The translations under genes and the position numbers were made by a program. From Streptomyces curacoi (GTDB lineage Bacteria > Actinomycetota > Actinomycetes > Streptomycetales > Streptomycetaceae), in assembly GCF_001513975.1 (NCBI RefSeq), contig NZ_KQ947992.1:124001-188000 (forward strand): 64,000 nucleotides of DNA, given 5' to 3'. Positions 33,008 to 41,745 of the stretch are shown one piece after another. Each line of letters begins with the position of its first letter. Position 1 is the stretch's first letter. The notes beneath the pieces were generated by a model. It did no database searches. It worked only from the letters and a program-made list of their open reading frames with translations, and was not told the origin of the DNA.

Positions 33008-34234
33008 ATGAGCGCCACACCCGACACCGAGGACCTGCTGCGCCGCCACGCGCCGCAGGTCCTCGGCGCGCTGGTCAGGCGGTACGGCCACTTCGACATC
33101 GCCGAGGACGCCGTACAGGAGGCCCTGTTCGCCGCGGCCGAGCAGTGGCCGCGGGCCGGTGTGCCGGACAATCCGCGCGGCTGGCTGATCAAGGTCGCCG
33201 CACGCCGGCTGACCGACGCCCTGCGCGCGGAGGAGACGCGCCGGGCCCGGGAGGACAAGGTCGCCGCGCTGACGCCGCGCGACGCCTTCACCGCCCCGCC
33301 GCCGGGCGCGGACCGGGCTCCCCGCGAGGACGACACCCTCACCCTCCTCTTCCTGTGCTGTCACCCGGACCTGACCCCGCCCGCCCAGATCGCCCTCACC
33401 CTGCGCGCCGTCGGCGGCCTGACCACGGCCGAGATCGCCCGCGCGTACCTGGTCCCGGAAGCGACCATGGCCCAGCGCGTCAGCCGGGCCAAGCAGAAGG
33501 TCCGCGGGGTGCGCTTCGGGCGCCCCGACCACTGGGAGGACCGCCTGCCCGCGGTCCTGCAGACCCTGTATCTGATCTTCAACGAGGGCTATACGGCGAC
33601 CTCGGGCGCGAGCCTGCAACGGCGGGACCTCGCGGGCGAGGCGATCCGGCTGACCCGCGAGGTCCACCGGCTCCTCCCCGGCCACGGCGAGGTGGCCGGG
33701 CTGCTCGCCCTGATGCTGCTCACCGACGCCCGCCGCGATGCGCGCACCGGCCCGCACGGCGAGCTCGTACCCCTCGACGAACAGGACCGCGACCGCTGGG
33801 ACAAGGCCGCGATCGAGGAGGGCGTCGCGCTGGTCACCAGGGCCCTGGCCCGGGGCCGCGCCGGCCCGTACCAGCTGCGCGCCGCCATCGCCGCCGTCCA
33901 TGACGAGGCACCCTCCGCGAAGGCGACCGACTGGCTGGAGATCCTCGGCCTCTACGACGTCCTCGTGCGCCTCGTCCCCGGTCCCGTCGAGCGCCTCAAC
34001 CGCGCGGTCGCCGTCGCCATGGTGCACGGCCCGCGTGCGGGGCTGGCCGAACTGGCTTCGCTGGAGGACGAATTGGGTGCCGGACATCGCCTGGACGCGG
34101 TGCGGGGCCACCTCCTGGAGCGGGCGGGCGCGCACGAGGAGGCCCGCGCCGCCTACGAGTCCGCGGCCGAAAAGACACTGAGCCTGCCGGAGCAGCGCTA
34201 TCTGCACGCGCGGGCGGCACGGCTGAAGCCGTAG
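33008..34234 (+). CDS. ECF42-type sigma factor with C-terminal TPR-like extension
   Basis: A 408-residue protein: sigma region 2 (GHFDIAEDAVQEALFAAAEQ...NPRGWLIKVAARRLTD), sigma4 (LTLRAVGGLTTAEIARAYLV), and a ~220-residue helical SnoaL-free extension with NEGYTAT and LLTDARRDAR, i.e. the DUF6596/TPR-like module of ECF42. These sigma factors lack an anti-sigma gene; the extension and the DGPF partner are believed to take over control. It should activate its own upstream DGPF gene. Confidence 0.92.
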   Translation: MSATPDTEDLLRRHAPQVLGALVRRYGHFDIAEDAVQEALFAAAEQWPRAGVPDNPRGWLIKVAARRLTDALRAEETRRAREDKVAALTPRDAFTAPPPGADRAPREDDTLTLLFLCCHPDLTPPAQIALTLRAVGGLTTAEIARAYLVPEATMAQRVSRAKQKVRGVRFGRPDHWEDRLPAVLQTLYLIFNEGYTATSGASLQRRDLAGEAIRLTREVHRLLPGHGEVAGLLALMLLTDARRDARTGPHGELVPLDEQDRDRWDKAAIEEGVALVTRALARGRAGPYQLRAAIAAVHDEAPSAKATDWLEILGLYDVLVRLVPGPVERLNRAVAVAMVHGPRAGLAELASLEDELGAGHRLDAVRGHLLERAGAHEEARAAYESAAEKTLSLPEQRYLHARAARLKP

Positions 34235-34244
34235 CGTGACCCCC

Positions 34245-34577
34245 ATGCCCGAACACACGTACCTCCTCCACATCACCGAACGCTCCCTGTGGGACGCGGC
34301 CCGCGAGCACGGCACATACGAGATGTCGACCCGTGGCCGCACCCTGGAGGAGGAGGGCTTCATCCACTGCTCGACCCGCGCCCAGCTCCCGTCCGTGGCG
34401 GCCTTCCTGTACGGCTCCTACGACGGCCCCGACGAGTTGGTGGTACTGGTCGTCGACCCCGCGCGGCTCGACGTACCGCTGAAGTACGAGGCGCCGGAAC
34501 CCGGGGGCGAGGAGTTCCCGCACGTCTACGGGCCCATTGGGGTGGACGCGGTGGTGGACGTGGAGCCGTGGCGGTGA
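34245..34577 (+). CDS. DUF952 family protein
   Basis: A 110-residue protein with the DUF952 signatures ITERSLWDAAREHGTY, EEGFIHCSTRAQL and LKYEAPEPGGEEFPHVYGPI. The fold resembles ADP-ribosyl-transferase/RNA 2'-phosphotransferase-like proteins, but its activity is unknown. ATG at 34245 was preferred to GTG 34236. It overlaps the next gene by GTGA. Confidence 0.9.
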   Translation: MPEHTYLLHITERSLWDAAREHGTYEMSTRGRTLEEEGFIHCSTRAQLPSVAAFLYGSYDGPDELVVLVVDPARLDVPLKYEAPEPGGEEFPHVYGPIGVDAVVDVEPWR

Positions 34578-34801
34578 CGGGCCGACGCCGGTTATGGCGG
34601 TGGGTCCTGGCGGTGTGGGTGATCCTCGTGGCCGTCGCGGGCGGGCTGACGCTGTGGTTGCAGGACTCGACCAAGCCGCGACGGTACGGCTGGCAGGAGG
34701 CCAGTCCGACGCCGTCCCTTCCCGAGGGGTGGGAGTCCGCGTGCGCGAACGCCACGCCCGACGAGAACGGCCAGGCGGTCTGCTTCTTCAGGAGCCGTTA
34801 G
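34574..34801 (+). CDS. Single-pass membrane protein, unknown
   Basis: A 75-residue protein starting at the GTG that overlaps the DUF952 stop by 4 bp (GTG at 34568 is possible). It has an N-terminal Arg-rich stretch, one transmembrane helix (WVLAVWVILVAVAGGLTLWL) and a short extracytoplasmic tail with two Cys. No family is recognised. It converges with and overlaps the VOC gene by 14 bp. Confidence 0.65.
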   Translation: MTGRRRLWRWVLAVWVILVAVAGGLTLWLQDSTKPRRYGWQEASPTPSLPEGWESACANATPDENGQAVCFFRSR

Positions 34802-35561
34802 CCGGCCCGCCGGTCTCCGGGTCCCGTCCCGTCAGGCAGTAGGTGCCGCCCGCCGGATCGCGCATCACCGTCCAGTGGGAGCCCTGGGCGACGAAGGCCG
34901 CGCCCAGTTCCTCGTGGCGGGCGCGGGTCGCCTCGATGTCAGCGCAGGCGAGGTCCAGGTGGGCGGTGGCGGGCCGCTCCTGGCCGAGCCGCTCCTCGCT
35001 GCGCCGCTCCTGGCCGAGCCGCTGGAGCAGGACGCGGATCGGCAGCCCGGGCGGCGGCTTGACCACATGGAACTCGGGGAGGGAACCGGGCGCCGACTCC
35101 CAGTCCGTCAACAGGGCGCTCCAGAAGGCGACTTCAGTGTCGTACAGCGACGGCGGTACGTCGACGCAGACCTGGTCCAGGCGGCTGCCGCGCACCACGG
35201 GCGGCCGCACCGACTCCCCGTGCCAGGGCACGGCACAGAACAACTGCCCGGCGGGCGACCGCAGTACGGCCCACCCCTCGTGCTCGGCGGCCGTGCCCGC
35301 CCCCAGCCGGAGCGCCGACCGCACGAATTCCGGTACGTCCTCCACGGCGAAGTCGAGGTGCGCGCCACCGGGGCCCGAGTCGACCCCCTGGGCCTTCACA
35401 CAGGCGTCGGCCCCGGCGCCGGGCAACAGCGTCACGAACTCGTCCCGCTCGCCGCGGAACTCCGACAGACGGGTGTCCGTGACCGCCGTCCAGAACTCCA
35501 CGGCCCGGCCGAAGCGGTCGGCGGGGCGATCGACGAAGGCGTACGTCCAGCGGATGCTCAT
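34788..35561 (-). CDS. VOC/glyoxalase-family protein, two domains
   Basis: A 257-residue protein with two vicinal-oxygen-chelate modules (starting TYAFVDRPADRFGRAVEFWT and LDQVCVDVPPSLYDTEVAFW). Residues around 200-216 contain a short internal duplication (LGQERRSEERLGQERPA) in the linker. The metal-binding residues cannot be confirmed from sequence alone. Substrate unknown. Confidence 0.88.
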   Translation of the reverse strand: MSIRWTYAFVDRPADRFGRAVEFWTAVTDTRLSEFRGERDEFVTLLPGAGADACVKAQGVDSGPGGAHLDFAVEDVPEFVRSALRLGAGTAAEHEGWAVLRSPAGQLFCAVPWHGESVRPPVVRGSRLDQVCVDVPPSLYDTEVAFWSALLTDWESAPGSLPEFHVVKPPPGLPIRVLLQRLGQERRSEERLGQERPATAHLDLACADIEATRARHEELGAAFVAQGSHWTVMRDPAGGTYCLTGRDPETGGPANGS

Positions 35562-35701
35562 GGTGCGATCGTAGGTCCACGCCGGCTGTCGCTCTCCTCT
35601 CCGGCTGCGCCGCTCGGCCATTGCCAACCGCGCGCCTTCTCCTGGGACACGCTTTGCCGTCAGTTCCCCGGATATTGGCCCGTGCTTGTTTGCATTGGGG
35701 A

Positions 35702-36856
35702 ATGGATCACATCACGTTCCTGGTGGCGGTCGTCATCATCACGGCCCTGGCCTTCGACTTCACCAACGGATTCCACGACACGGCGAACGCGATGGCCACG
35801 TCCATCGCCACCGGGGCGCTGAAACCCAGAACGGCCGTCCTCATCAGCGGCGTCCTGAACGTCATCGGCGCCTTCCTGTCCACGGAGGTGGCCAAGACGA
35901 TCTCGGGCGGCATCGTGGACGACACGCTGGTGACCCCCGGGATGGTGTTCGCGGGGCTGGTCGGCGCGATTCTGTGGAACCTGCTGACCTGGCTGCTCGG
36001 CCTGCCGTCCAGTTCCTCCCACGCGCTGTTCGGCGGGCTGATCGGGGCCGTGTGGGTCGGTGCGGGGTCCCACGGCGTGCAGTTCGCCAAGGTTGTCGAG
36101 AAGGTACTGGTCCCGGCGGTGGCCTCACCGGTCGTGGCGGGGGTCGCGGCGCTGCTGGCCACGTATCTGGCGTACAAACTCACCTCTCGCGCTCGCAAAG
36201 AGTCCGTCACCAAGGGCTTCCGCCTCGGCCAGATCGCCTCGGCCTCGCTCGTCTCCCTGGCCCACGGCACCAACGACGCACAGAAGACGATGGGCGTCAT
36301 CACCCTGACCCTGATCTCGGCGGGCGCGCTGGGCGCCGACGCCGGCCCGCCTCTCTGGGTGATCGCCTCGGCCGGCCTGGCCATCGGCCTCGGTACCTAT
36401 CTCGGCGGCTGGCGGATCATCCGCACCATGGGCAAGGGCCTGACGGAGATTCAGTCCCCGCAGGGCTTCGCGGCCGAGACGGCCTCCACGACGGTCATCC
36501 TCACCTCGGCCCACCTCGGCTTCGCCCTGTCCACCACCCAGGTCGCCTCCGGCAGCATCCTCGGCGCCGGTCTGGGCCGCCGCCTGGCGGAGGTCCGCTG
36601 GGGTGTGGCGGGCCGGATGGTGGTGGCCTGGCTGGTCACCCTGCCCGCCGCGGCCCTGGTCGGCGGGGTCTCGGCGGGCGTGGTCAAGCACGGCGGCGAC
36701 GTGGGCACGGCCGTGGTCGCCCTGGTCGGCGCCGCCGTGGCCGCGGGCATCGTGCTCGTCTCCCGACGCAACCCGGTGTCCGCGCACAACGTCAACGACG
36801 CCCACGAGGTCACGATCCGCGGCGCGGAGCCGACCAGGGTCGGCACGGCCGCCTGA
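35702..36856 (+). CDS. pit: Low-affinity inorganic phosphate transporter (PiT)
   Basis: A 384-residue membrane protein with both PiT signatures: FDFTNGFHDTANAMATSIAT near the N-terminus and SLAHGTNDAQKTMGVI in the second half, with about ten helices. It transports phosphate coupled to protons or cations. A small membrane protein follows, as frequently seen after pit genes in streptomycetes. No PhoU-like gene (usual for some PiT loci) is adjacent. Start ATG 35702 after GGGGA. Confidence 0.95.
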   Translation: MDHITFLVAVVIITALAFDFTNGFHDTANAMATSIATGALKPRTAVLISGVLNVIGAFLSTEVAKTISGGIVDDTLVTPGMVFAGLVGAILWNLLTWLLGLPSSSSHALFGGLIGAVWVGAGSHGVQFAKVVEKVLVPAVASPVVAGVAALLATYLAYKLTSRARKESVTKGFRLGQIASASLVSLAHGTNDAQKTMGVITLTLISAGALGADAGPPLWVIASAGLAIGLGTYLGGWRIIRTMGKGLTEIQSPQGFAAETASTTVILTSAHLGFALSTTQVASGSILGAGLGRRLAEVRWGVAGRMVVAWLVTLPAAALVGGVSAGVVKHGGDVGTAVVALVGAAVAAGIVLVSRRNPVSAHNVNDAHEVTIRGAEPTRVGTAA

Positions 36857-36905
36857 GACAAAGGCTGCCTGAGACAAAGGCTGCCTGAGACAAAGGCCGC
36901 CTCAG
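36851..36905. repeat. 17-bp repeat spanning the pit stop codon
   Basis: GCCTGAGACAAAGGCTG-type units recur three times with a 17-bp period from 36851, followed by a diverged fourth. The first copy includes the pit stop codon TGA, so the array may have duplicated from the gene end. Confidence 0.8.
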
Positions 36906-36954
36906 ACCATGGCCGCCTCGGACAACAACCGCCCGAGCCAAGGGAGTTCCCGCC

Positions 36955-37188
36955 ATGAACCTCGACTGGACCGCACTCGGCCAGGTCGCCGCGGTCAGCC
37001 TCGCCGCCACCGTCGCCGTCGTCACCGTCTTCGCCCTCGGCGTGCTGGGCCTGGCCCGCTACGAAGGGGCACGCGAGGAGGGCGGCGGCACCTCAGCCCT
37101 CGGCCTCGCCCAGGCGGGGCTGTGCTTTCTCGCCTGCGGGGCGGTGGTGGCGTACGGGATCCATCTGATCGTGCCGCAGTTCCACTGA
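36955..37188 (+). CDS. Two-helix membrane protein downstream of pit
   Basis: A 77-residue protein with two transmembrane helices (about 10-33 and 50-73) joined by a charged Gly-rich loop. It starts after AGGGAGTTCCCGCC, 98 bp after pit. It is the usual small companion of actinobacterial pit genes. Function unknown. Confidence 0.8.
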   Translation: MNLDWTALGQVAAVSLAATVAVVTVFALGVLGLARYEGAREEGGGTSALGLAQAGLCFLACGAVVAYGIHLIVPQFH

Positions 37189-37213
37189 CGGGGTGCGGGG
37201 ATCGTCGAGCTGC

Positions 37214-38683
37214 TCAGAGCCGTTCGTACACCGTGACCCGCCGCCCGCGGACCTGCTCGTCCGCCACCACCGTGAAGTACTCCCGCAACACGGCGGCCTT
37301 CATCTTGTCCCGCTCCGCTGAGGCGGGCCGGGCCACCGCGGGCGCGTCGGTGACGAGCAGTATCCGCCGGTGCGCCAGCATCGCGGTCCGTATGCGGGCC
37401 GGAGCCGCCTCCTCGCCCTTCAGCGTCCCGGACGCCACAGGGCTCTTCGCCAGCGCTATGTCCCGCAGGCCGGCGAAGGCGCCGGGGGAGACCAGCGCGG
37501 TGTCGCGCCGGGCCGCCGGTACGAAGAGCACCGCGTCGCCGGTCACCTTCAGCCGCCGTACGTCCTCCGCCACCGCCAGCACGTCGTCCACCCGGCTCGC
37601 CGGAGACCGCTTGGCCAGCGACTGCGGCAACAGCGCCACCACCGCCACGGCGACCACCATCGGTACGAGCCACGGCGTCGCTCGCGGGAACCGCGGCCCG
37701 GCCGCCCGTACCGCCGTGGCCAGTGCCGTGCCGATCAGCAGTGCCAGCCCCAGCATGCTGAAGAGGATGTAGCGGTCCAGATACAGCGGCCGGACCAGGC
37801 AGAGGCCGAGCAGGCCGAGCTGCGGCACCGCCAGCAGCGGCAGCCCGACGGCGGTCACCGACAGCCGTCCCGCGCGCGGCCGGTCCAGCAGGGCCCCGAG
37901 ACCGCCTATCGCCAGCAGGATGGCCGGGCCGATCAGCGTGTGCCACGTCAGTGGCGGGATCCAGGACACCTGGTGGGACTGGCTCCGGCTGAACAGGATC
38001 AAGGGCAGTACGGTCACCACGGCGGCCGTCGCGACCGCGGCCCAGCGCGTCCACGTCCCGCGCCGGGCCCGCGTCCACAGCAGGGTCACCAGATGCGCGG
38101 GCAGGATCAGCAGCGACAGCCAGTTCAGCAGCCCGCACGCCGCGACCGTGGCCCCGTACGCGGCCCAGTGCACCGCCCGGCCACGGCCCTGCAGCACGGT
38201 TACCAGCAACAGGGTGGAGATCCCGGCGCCGGCCGCGACGAGCGCGTACGGGCGGCCCTCCTGCAGATAGAACTGCACGGCCGGAAGCATCCCGAACGCC
38301 AGCCCTCCGGCCAGGCCCGCCCAGGCCCCCGCGAGCCGCCGTCCGATGACCGTCACACAGGCCGCCGCCACCGCCATCGCCAGCACGGAGGGCAGTCGCA
38401 GGGTGGCGATGCCGGGCCCGAAGTACTCGAAGAGTCCGTGCATCAGCAGGTAGTAGAGCCCGTGCACGGCATCGACCTGTCCCAGCATGTGCCAGATGTC
38501 GGCGACGGACCGTCGCGCCACCTGCCAGGTCGCGGCCTCGTCCCGCCACACGCTGTGCTGCCGGGACAGCCCCCAAAGACCGAGGGCGAGGGTCCACAGC
38601 AGCGGGATCGACCAGAGGGGCGGGCGACGCAGAAGAGCGGGTGTACGCCTCGGAGGTGTCCCGGAGAGGGACGCCGTCGCCAT
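37214..38683 (-). CDS. GT39-like membrane glycosyltransferase
   Basis: A 489-residue polytopic protein with a luminal-type first loop containing HSVWRDEAATWQVARRS (the acidic DE motif of the PMT/ArnT GT-C superfamily) and about ten helices, ending with a soluble C-terminal ~110 residues. GT-C enzymes transfer sugars from polyprenyl phosphates to the outside. Starts at 38734 and 38800 are also in frame; none has a good ribosome site. In the uninterrupted chromosome its neighbour would be sodN. Confidence 0.85.
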   Translation of the reverse strand: MATASLSGTPPRRTPALLRRPPLWSIPLLWTLALGLWGLSRQHSVWRDEAATWQVARRSVADIWHMLGQVDAVHGLYYLLMHGLFEYFGPGIATLRLPSVLAMAVAAACVTVIGRRLAGAWAGLAGGLAFGMLPAVQFYLQEGRPYALVAAGAGISTLLLVTVLQGRGRAVHWAAYGATVAACGLLNWLSLLILPAHLVTLLWTRARRGTWTRWAAVATAAVVTVLPLILFSRSQSHQVSWIPPLTWHTLIGPAILLAIGGLGALLDRPRAGRLSVTAVGLPLLAVPQLGLLGLCLVRPLYLDRYILFSMLGLALLIGTALATAVRAAGPRFPRATPWLVPMVVAVAVVALLPQSLAKRSPASRVDDVLAVAEDVRRLKVTGDAVLFVPAARRDTALVSPGAFAGLRDIALAKSPVASGTLKGEEAAPARIRTAMLAHRRILLVTDAPAVARPASAERDKMKAAVLREYFTVVADEQVRGRRVTVYERL

Positions 38684-39029
38684 CGGGGCCCCGGAGCGGG
38701 TCTGGCGCAACAGCGTTCTCCAAGGGATCGACATTCCATACGGCGGGGGACAGGCCGCCGGATGATGTGATCTCCACTCGCCCGCTGTCGCAGAGCACAC
38801 CGAACTACGCCCCGGCCGAGCGGCCGAGACGGGATCCGAGTGCTGGTCACCTTCCCCCGTGAGTCACCCGTCGGCGCGTTCGAGCGCCCGGGTGGACATG
38901 TCAGAATCTACGGGACGTGAACGATCCGAGGCCACCGTTCACCGCGTGAACACCATCACCGCGCCCGCAGGCAACCTTTGAGACCGCACGCCGTCGGAAA
39001 AGTCCCCTTGGCGCGCGATGCGAGACGCC
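38684..39029. other. Intergenic region before the sodN terminator remnant
   Basis: No gene is visible. It holds the promoter of the glycosyltransferase gene. A CATGTCAGAATCTACGGG near 38896 looks promoter-like but has no good partner hexamer. The right end leads into the hairpin at 39030. Confidence 0.45.
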
Positions 39030-39065
39030 GAAGGGGCCCGGCCGGCGAACCGGTCGGGCCCCTTC
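39030..39065. terminator. Strong hairpin, the displaced sodN terminator
   Basis: GAAGGGGCCCGGCCGG (39030-39045), loop CGAA, and CCGGTCGGGCCCCTTC (39050-39065), one mismatch in 16 bp. It is located just past the left copy of the sodN 3' end. In minus orientation it would follow the original sodN stop (TGA at 39099-39101) by about 33 bp. Confidence 0.85.
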
Positions 39066-39101
39066 AGGGGTCTGTCGATCGACGAAAAGCGCCTGGGTCA
39101 G

Positions 39102-39116
39102 GCCTTCTTCGTCTCC
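39102..39116. repeat. attL, left 15-bp core of the element in sodN
   Basis: GCCTTCTTCGTCTCC, identical to 45984-45998. Read on the minus strand it encodes Glu-Thr-Lys-Lys-Ala followed by TGA: the original last codons of sodN left behind at the far end of the insertion. Confidence 0.85.
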
Positions 39117-39667
39117 TAGTAATGGGCCGGGTCGGTGACCTGCGGGGATGTTTCCTGTGGGGCGCTGACCTGGCCTTTTGGCGATTGGTGACGATGGGGT
39201 GCGACGGTCTTGATCGGGTGTCTTGCGGACTGGGTGCGGACTGATGGCGCATCGGCGATATCTCCGTGATTGGCGTCGCTCTAGCAACGGATGCGGGACC
39301 TGTGACTGTCATTCACTGGCCGATCCAGGACTTCGACCTTCGTGCCGTAGAAGGAGTGCCTTCGGCGGCGGAGCCGCCGGAGGCACTCAGGCCCGTCCCG
39401 TAGTCGAGGACGATGGCATTCCCCATCCTGCGGATACGGGGGTGGTCGTCCCGGAGGTTGCAAAACGCTCGAGTACCTCCGCGGCACACGATCCGTGACG
39501 CCGGAGCGGAGAGGGTAATCGCCCGAGGGTGAGGTGGTGACTCTGTTTGCGCCGCTGGCACCTAGACCGTTTCCACGCCCTCGCCCGGATGGGGGACACC
39601 AGGGACCAACGGATGGTCGTACGTGAAGTGCGGTTCGCCGTATTCATTCGGCGTCTCAGCGGGGACG
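39117..39667. other. Gene-poor left arm of the element
   Basis: No convincing gene. On the minus strand a short open stretch ending at 39562 reads EYGEPHFTYDHPLVPGVPHP, which looks protein-like and may be a frame-shifted continuation of the small ORF at 39668-39847. A strong hairpin lies at 39355-39387. Confidence 0.5.
39355..39387. terminator. Hairpin in the left arm of the element
   Basis: AGTGCCTTCGGCGG (39355-39368) pairs with CCGCCGGAGGCACT (39374-39387), one mismatch, 5-nt loop. Rho-independent terminator shape without a T run. Could end minus-strand transcription from the cargo operon. Confidence 0.6.
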
Positions 39668-39847
39668 TTATTGTCCGTAATAATCAAGCGCGATGGTCCA
39701 GCTGCCTTGGCTCTTCTCGCGATGCTTGACGCTGACCAGTACGTACCTATTGCCCGATAGTGCCAGAATGTAATCCGTGTGCCACTCGCGCAGAATCCAA
39801 AGCAGTTCACTTGCTCCGAACTCGCAACAATTCCTCGGTCGGCTCAT
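39668..39847 (-). pseudogene. Small unrecognised coding remnant
   Basis: A 59-codon frame with protein-like content (LLWILREWHTDYILALSGNR, then YVLVSVKHREKSQGSWT). I do not recognise a family. Upstream, in another frame, GASLDVPWELMHEPTEELLR also looks coding and stops just inside this frame, so the stretch may be a frame-shifted remnant or two overlapping small genes. No ribosome site precedes the ATG at 39847. Confidence 0.3.
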
Positions 39848-40248
39848 GCATGAGCTCCCAGGGCACGTCCAAGCTTGCTCCCCCTAATCCCTCGTGACTA
39901 CTAGAAGTTGCGCGGCTACGGTCAGCGAGGCTAGAGGTGCTTCACGATTGATCCATTGTTTGACATGTCGGAGATCGCCAGCCGAGCGCCTGGTTGCGCC
40001 CTGGTGAGGTTCGGACGGGAGTACCGACCAGCCGCATCTCACCCATTGGATGGGTGCATCGAAGCGTCCGCAAGCTGGGACTGCGCCACTGGAACCGGGT
40101 GAAGTATCGTCGCCGGTCAGGGTCATGTTGAACGCGCACGGGGCGACTCTCTCCTCCGAGACTCGATCGGCGCATTTTTACTTGGAGCAAGTCCGCCAGC
40201 AGTCCAGCCGAATCTGGAGGGCGGTAGCCGTCCTCTTGCCAGGTCGCA
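39848..40248. other. Gap in the element without a clear gene
   Basis: Apart from the possible coding remnant at its left edge (about 39848-39905), I see no supported gene. Short open frames exist on both strands but lack codon bias and ribosome sites. Confidence 0.45.
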
Positions 40249-40605
40249 TCAGGCAGTAGCGAGTTGGATCTCGATGGCGAGTGCGCCGAGGGCTTCCTTC
40301 TCGGGTGGGTAGATGGCGCGGATGTTGGCCAGTTGCTGGTCGCGGGTGGCGGTCGGGTTGACGTTGCCTGGGCCCTCGTCGTCGAGCAGGGCCTCGAAGT
40401 TGGCGTACTCGGTGACCCGAACGACCGTGACCTCGCAGGTTTCGTCGGTGCCCTTGATGCGGAAGCGGATGATGTCGCCTGCAGCGAGGTCGGCGAGGTG
40501 CGGGTATTTCACCCGCACCTCGATGGTCTTGGTGCCCGCGGCGACGAGGTCGAAGTACTGGCGGTAGAGGTTGAGCTCGTGGACGCGGGCGGTGGTGTCG
40601 GTCAT
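40249..40605 (-). CDS. ASCH-domain protein
   Basis: A 118-residue ASCH (PUA-like) protein: ELNLYRQYFDLVAAGTKTIEVR with the conserved GxKxxExR motif, and AAGDIIRFRIKG. ASCH domains bind RNA or modified nucleosides; the E. coli member YqfB hydrolyses N4-acetylcytidine. Its ATG overlaps the stop of the aaRS-like gene (ATGA), so the two are translationally coupled. As the last gene of the four-gene minus-strand cargo operon it may act on the product of the aaRS-like enzyme. Confidence 0.9.
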   Translation of the reverse strand: MTDTTARVHELNLYRQYFDLVAAGTKTIEVRVKYPHLADLAAGDIIRFRIKGTDETCEVTVVRVTEYANFEALLDDEGPGNVNPTATRDQQLANIRAIYPPEKEALGALAIEIQLATA

Positions 40606-41717
40606 GGGGCGGGAACGCTCCTGGTGGTTGGTGCGGTCATCATGCGGCCGCTCTCGGCGGCCGAGTATGCGCGGAAGAAGTGGCGGGGGTCGGACAGCAA
40701 CGTATCGGTCATGGCCAGCAGTTGCTCGGCATACTCCGCGACGGTGCCGGGCCACTGTCGAGTGTCGAGCATCCAGCCGTCTGCACCCTCGGGCATGGGA
40801 GCACGGCCCTCGCGGATAAGCGACTTGGACAGCTTGGCGCCGGTGTCGGTGACGACTTGTGGGCAGAACAAGCGGGCGGGGAGTTGGGCGCGGGTGAGGC
40901 CGACTGCCTGGAGAGCTTCGTCGACCAGGTGGGAGCCGAACACCCAGTCGCCGCCCTTGACCATGACGTGGAGTGTGCCGTGGGGGTTAGAAAGAGCGAG
41001 TTCCTTGACCGTGTTGCGGTACAGGGTGGCTAGGTCGAGGTAGTCGCCCCCGGTTGGTGTGATGGTCGCCTGGTAGGGGCCGTGGTGGAGACATACGGCG
41101 GCGACGTGCGCGTTTTCGCGGTCGGTGAGGTTGACGCGCGTGCGCTCGGTGTGTTTCTCGGCCCAGCCGCAGTCGGAGTGCGGGCAGGGGACACGCAGGT
41201 GCGGGGTGCCGGTGGAGGGGGCGAGCCACCAGCGGGCGGCGTCAAGGCGGGGCAGGAGGCGCAGCCACGTGCGGCGGAATTGCTCGCCGGCTTGCTGTTG
41301 GCTGTAGGTCTCGATCTGGTGGGGAATGCCCAGGCGCCGAGAAAGCGCGGTGAACAGAGGTTGGTAGAGGGCCGTGACGAGGTCGGTCAGAGCCTCGCGG
41401 CCGAGGGCTTGGGCGTAGGCGCGCTGGTAGCGGTGACCGCTGACCGGGTCGGTGGTCAGCTCGTAGGGGGCGTTGTCGAGGGCGCTGAAGAGGACCTCCG
41501 TGGGGATACCGAAGCGGTCGCGCAGGCGGGCAGCCATGGCGAACGCCAGGGACTGCACGAGGGAGGTGCCGATGTGCGGGGCGCCGTTGATCTGTGTGCC
41601 GACGACCAGCACGATTCGCTCCGGCGGGGTGGCCAGGATGCGCGGGGCCAGTACGTCCTCAGCGCGGTGGAGGGCGTTGGCGAGGACGGTGTTCGGTGAG
41701 ACGGGGTAGGTCGTCAC
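40602..41717 (-). CDS. Class I aminoacyl-tRNA synthetase-like protein without anticodon domain
   Basis: A 371-residue Rossmann-type HUP protein: HIGH-type motif GAPHIGTSL (His48-Thr51), KMSKS-type GAKLSKSLI (294-301), and an inserted putative zinc site (CPHSDC 178-183 with C209/H211). The closest recognised family is class I LysRS, but it is ~150 residues shorter and lacks an anticodon-binding domain. Both ATP-binding signatures are intact, so amino-acid adenylation is plausible, with transfer to a small molecule, protein or RNA. GTG start follows AGGGGG. Coupled to the ASCH gene. Confidence 0.82.
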   Translation of the reverse strand: MTTYPVSPNTVLANALHRAEDVLAPRILATPPERIVLVVGTQINGAPHIGTSLVQSLAFAMAARLRDRFGIPTEVLFSALDNAPYELTTDPVSGHRYQRAYAQALGREALTDLVTALYQPLFTALSRRLGIPHQIETYSQQQAGEQFRRTWLRLLPRLDAARWWLAPSTGTPHLRVPCPHSDCGWAEKHTERTRVNLTDRENAHVAAVCLHHGPYQATITPTGGDYLDLATLYRNTVKELALSNPHGTLHVMVKGGDWVFGSHLVDEALQAVGLTRAQLPARLFCPQVVTDTGAKLSKSLIREGRAPMPEGADGWMLDTRQWPGTVAEYAEQLLAMTDTLLSDPRHFFRAYSAAESGRMMTAPTTRSVPAP

Positions 41718-41745
41718 GGGATGTCCCCCTGGGGCGGGTTGGGGT

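Noticed and set aside
34980..35030. Internal duplication in the VOC protein as a sign of insertion
   Set aside because: It is a short linker duplication (LGQER repeated) outside both domains and most likely slippage with no functional meaning.
40050..40259. 69-codon plus-strand frame in the element
   Set aside because: No codon bias or motif; its 3' end runs into the coding strand of the ASCH gene.
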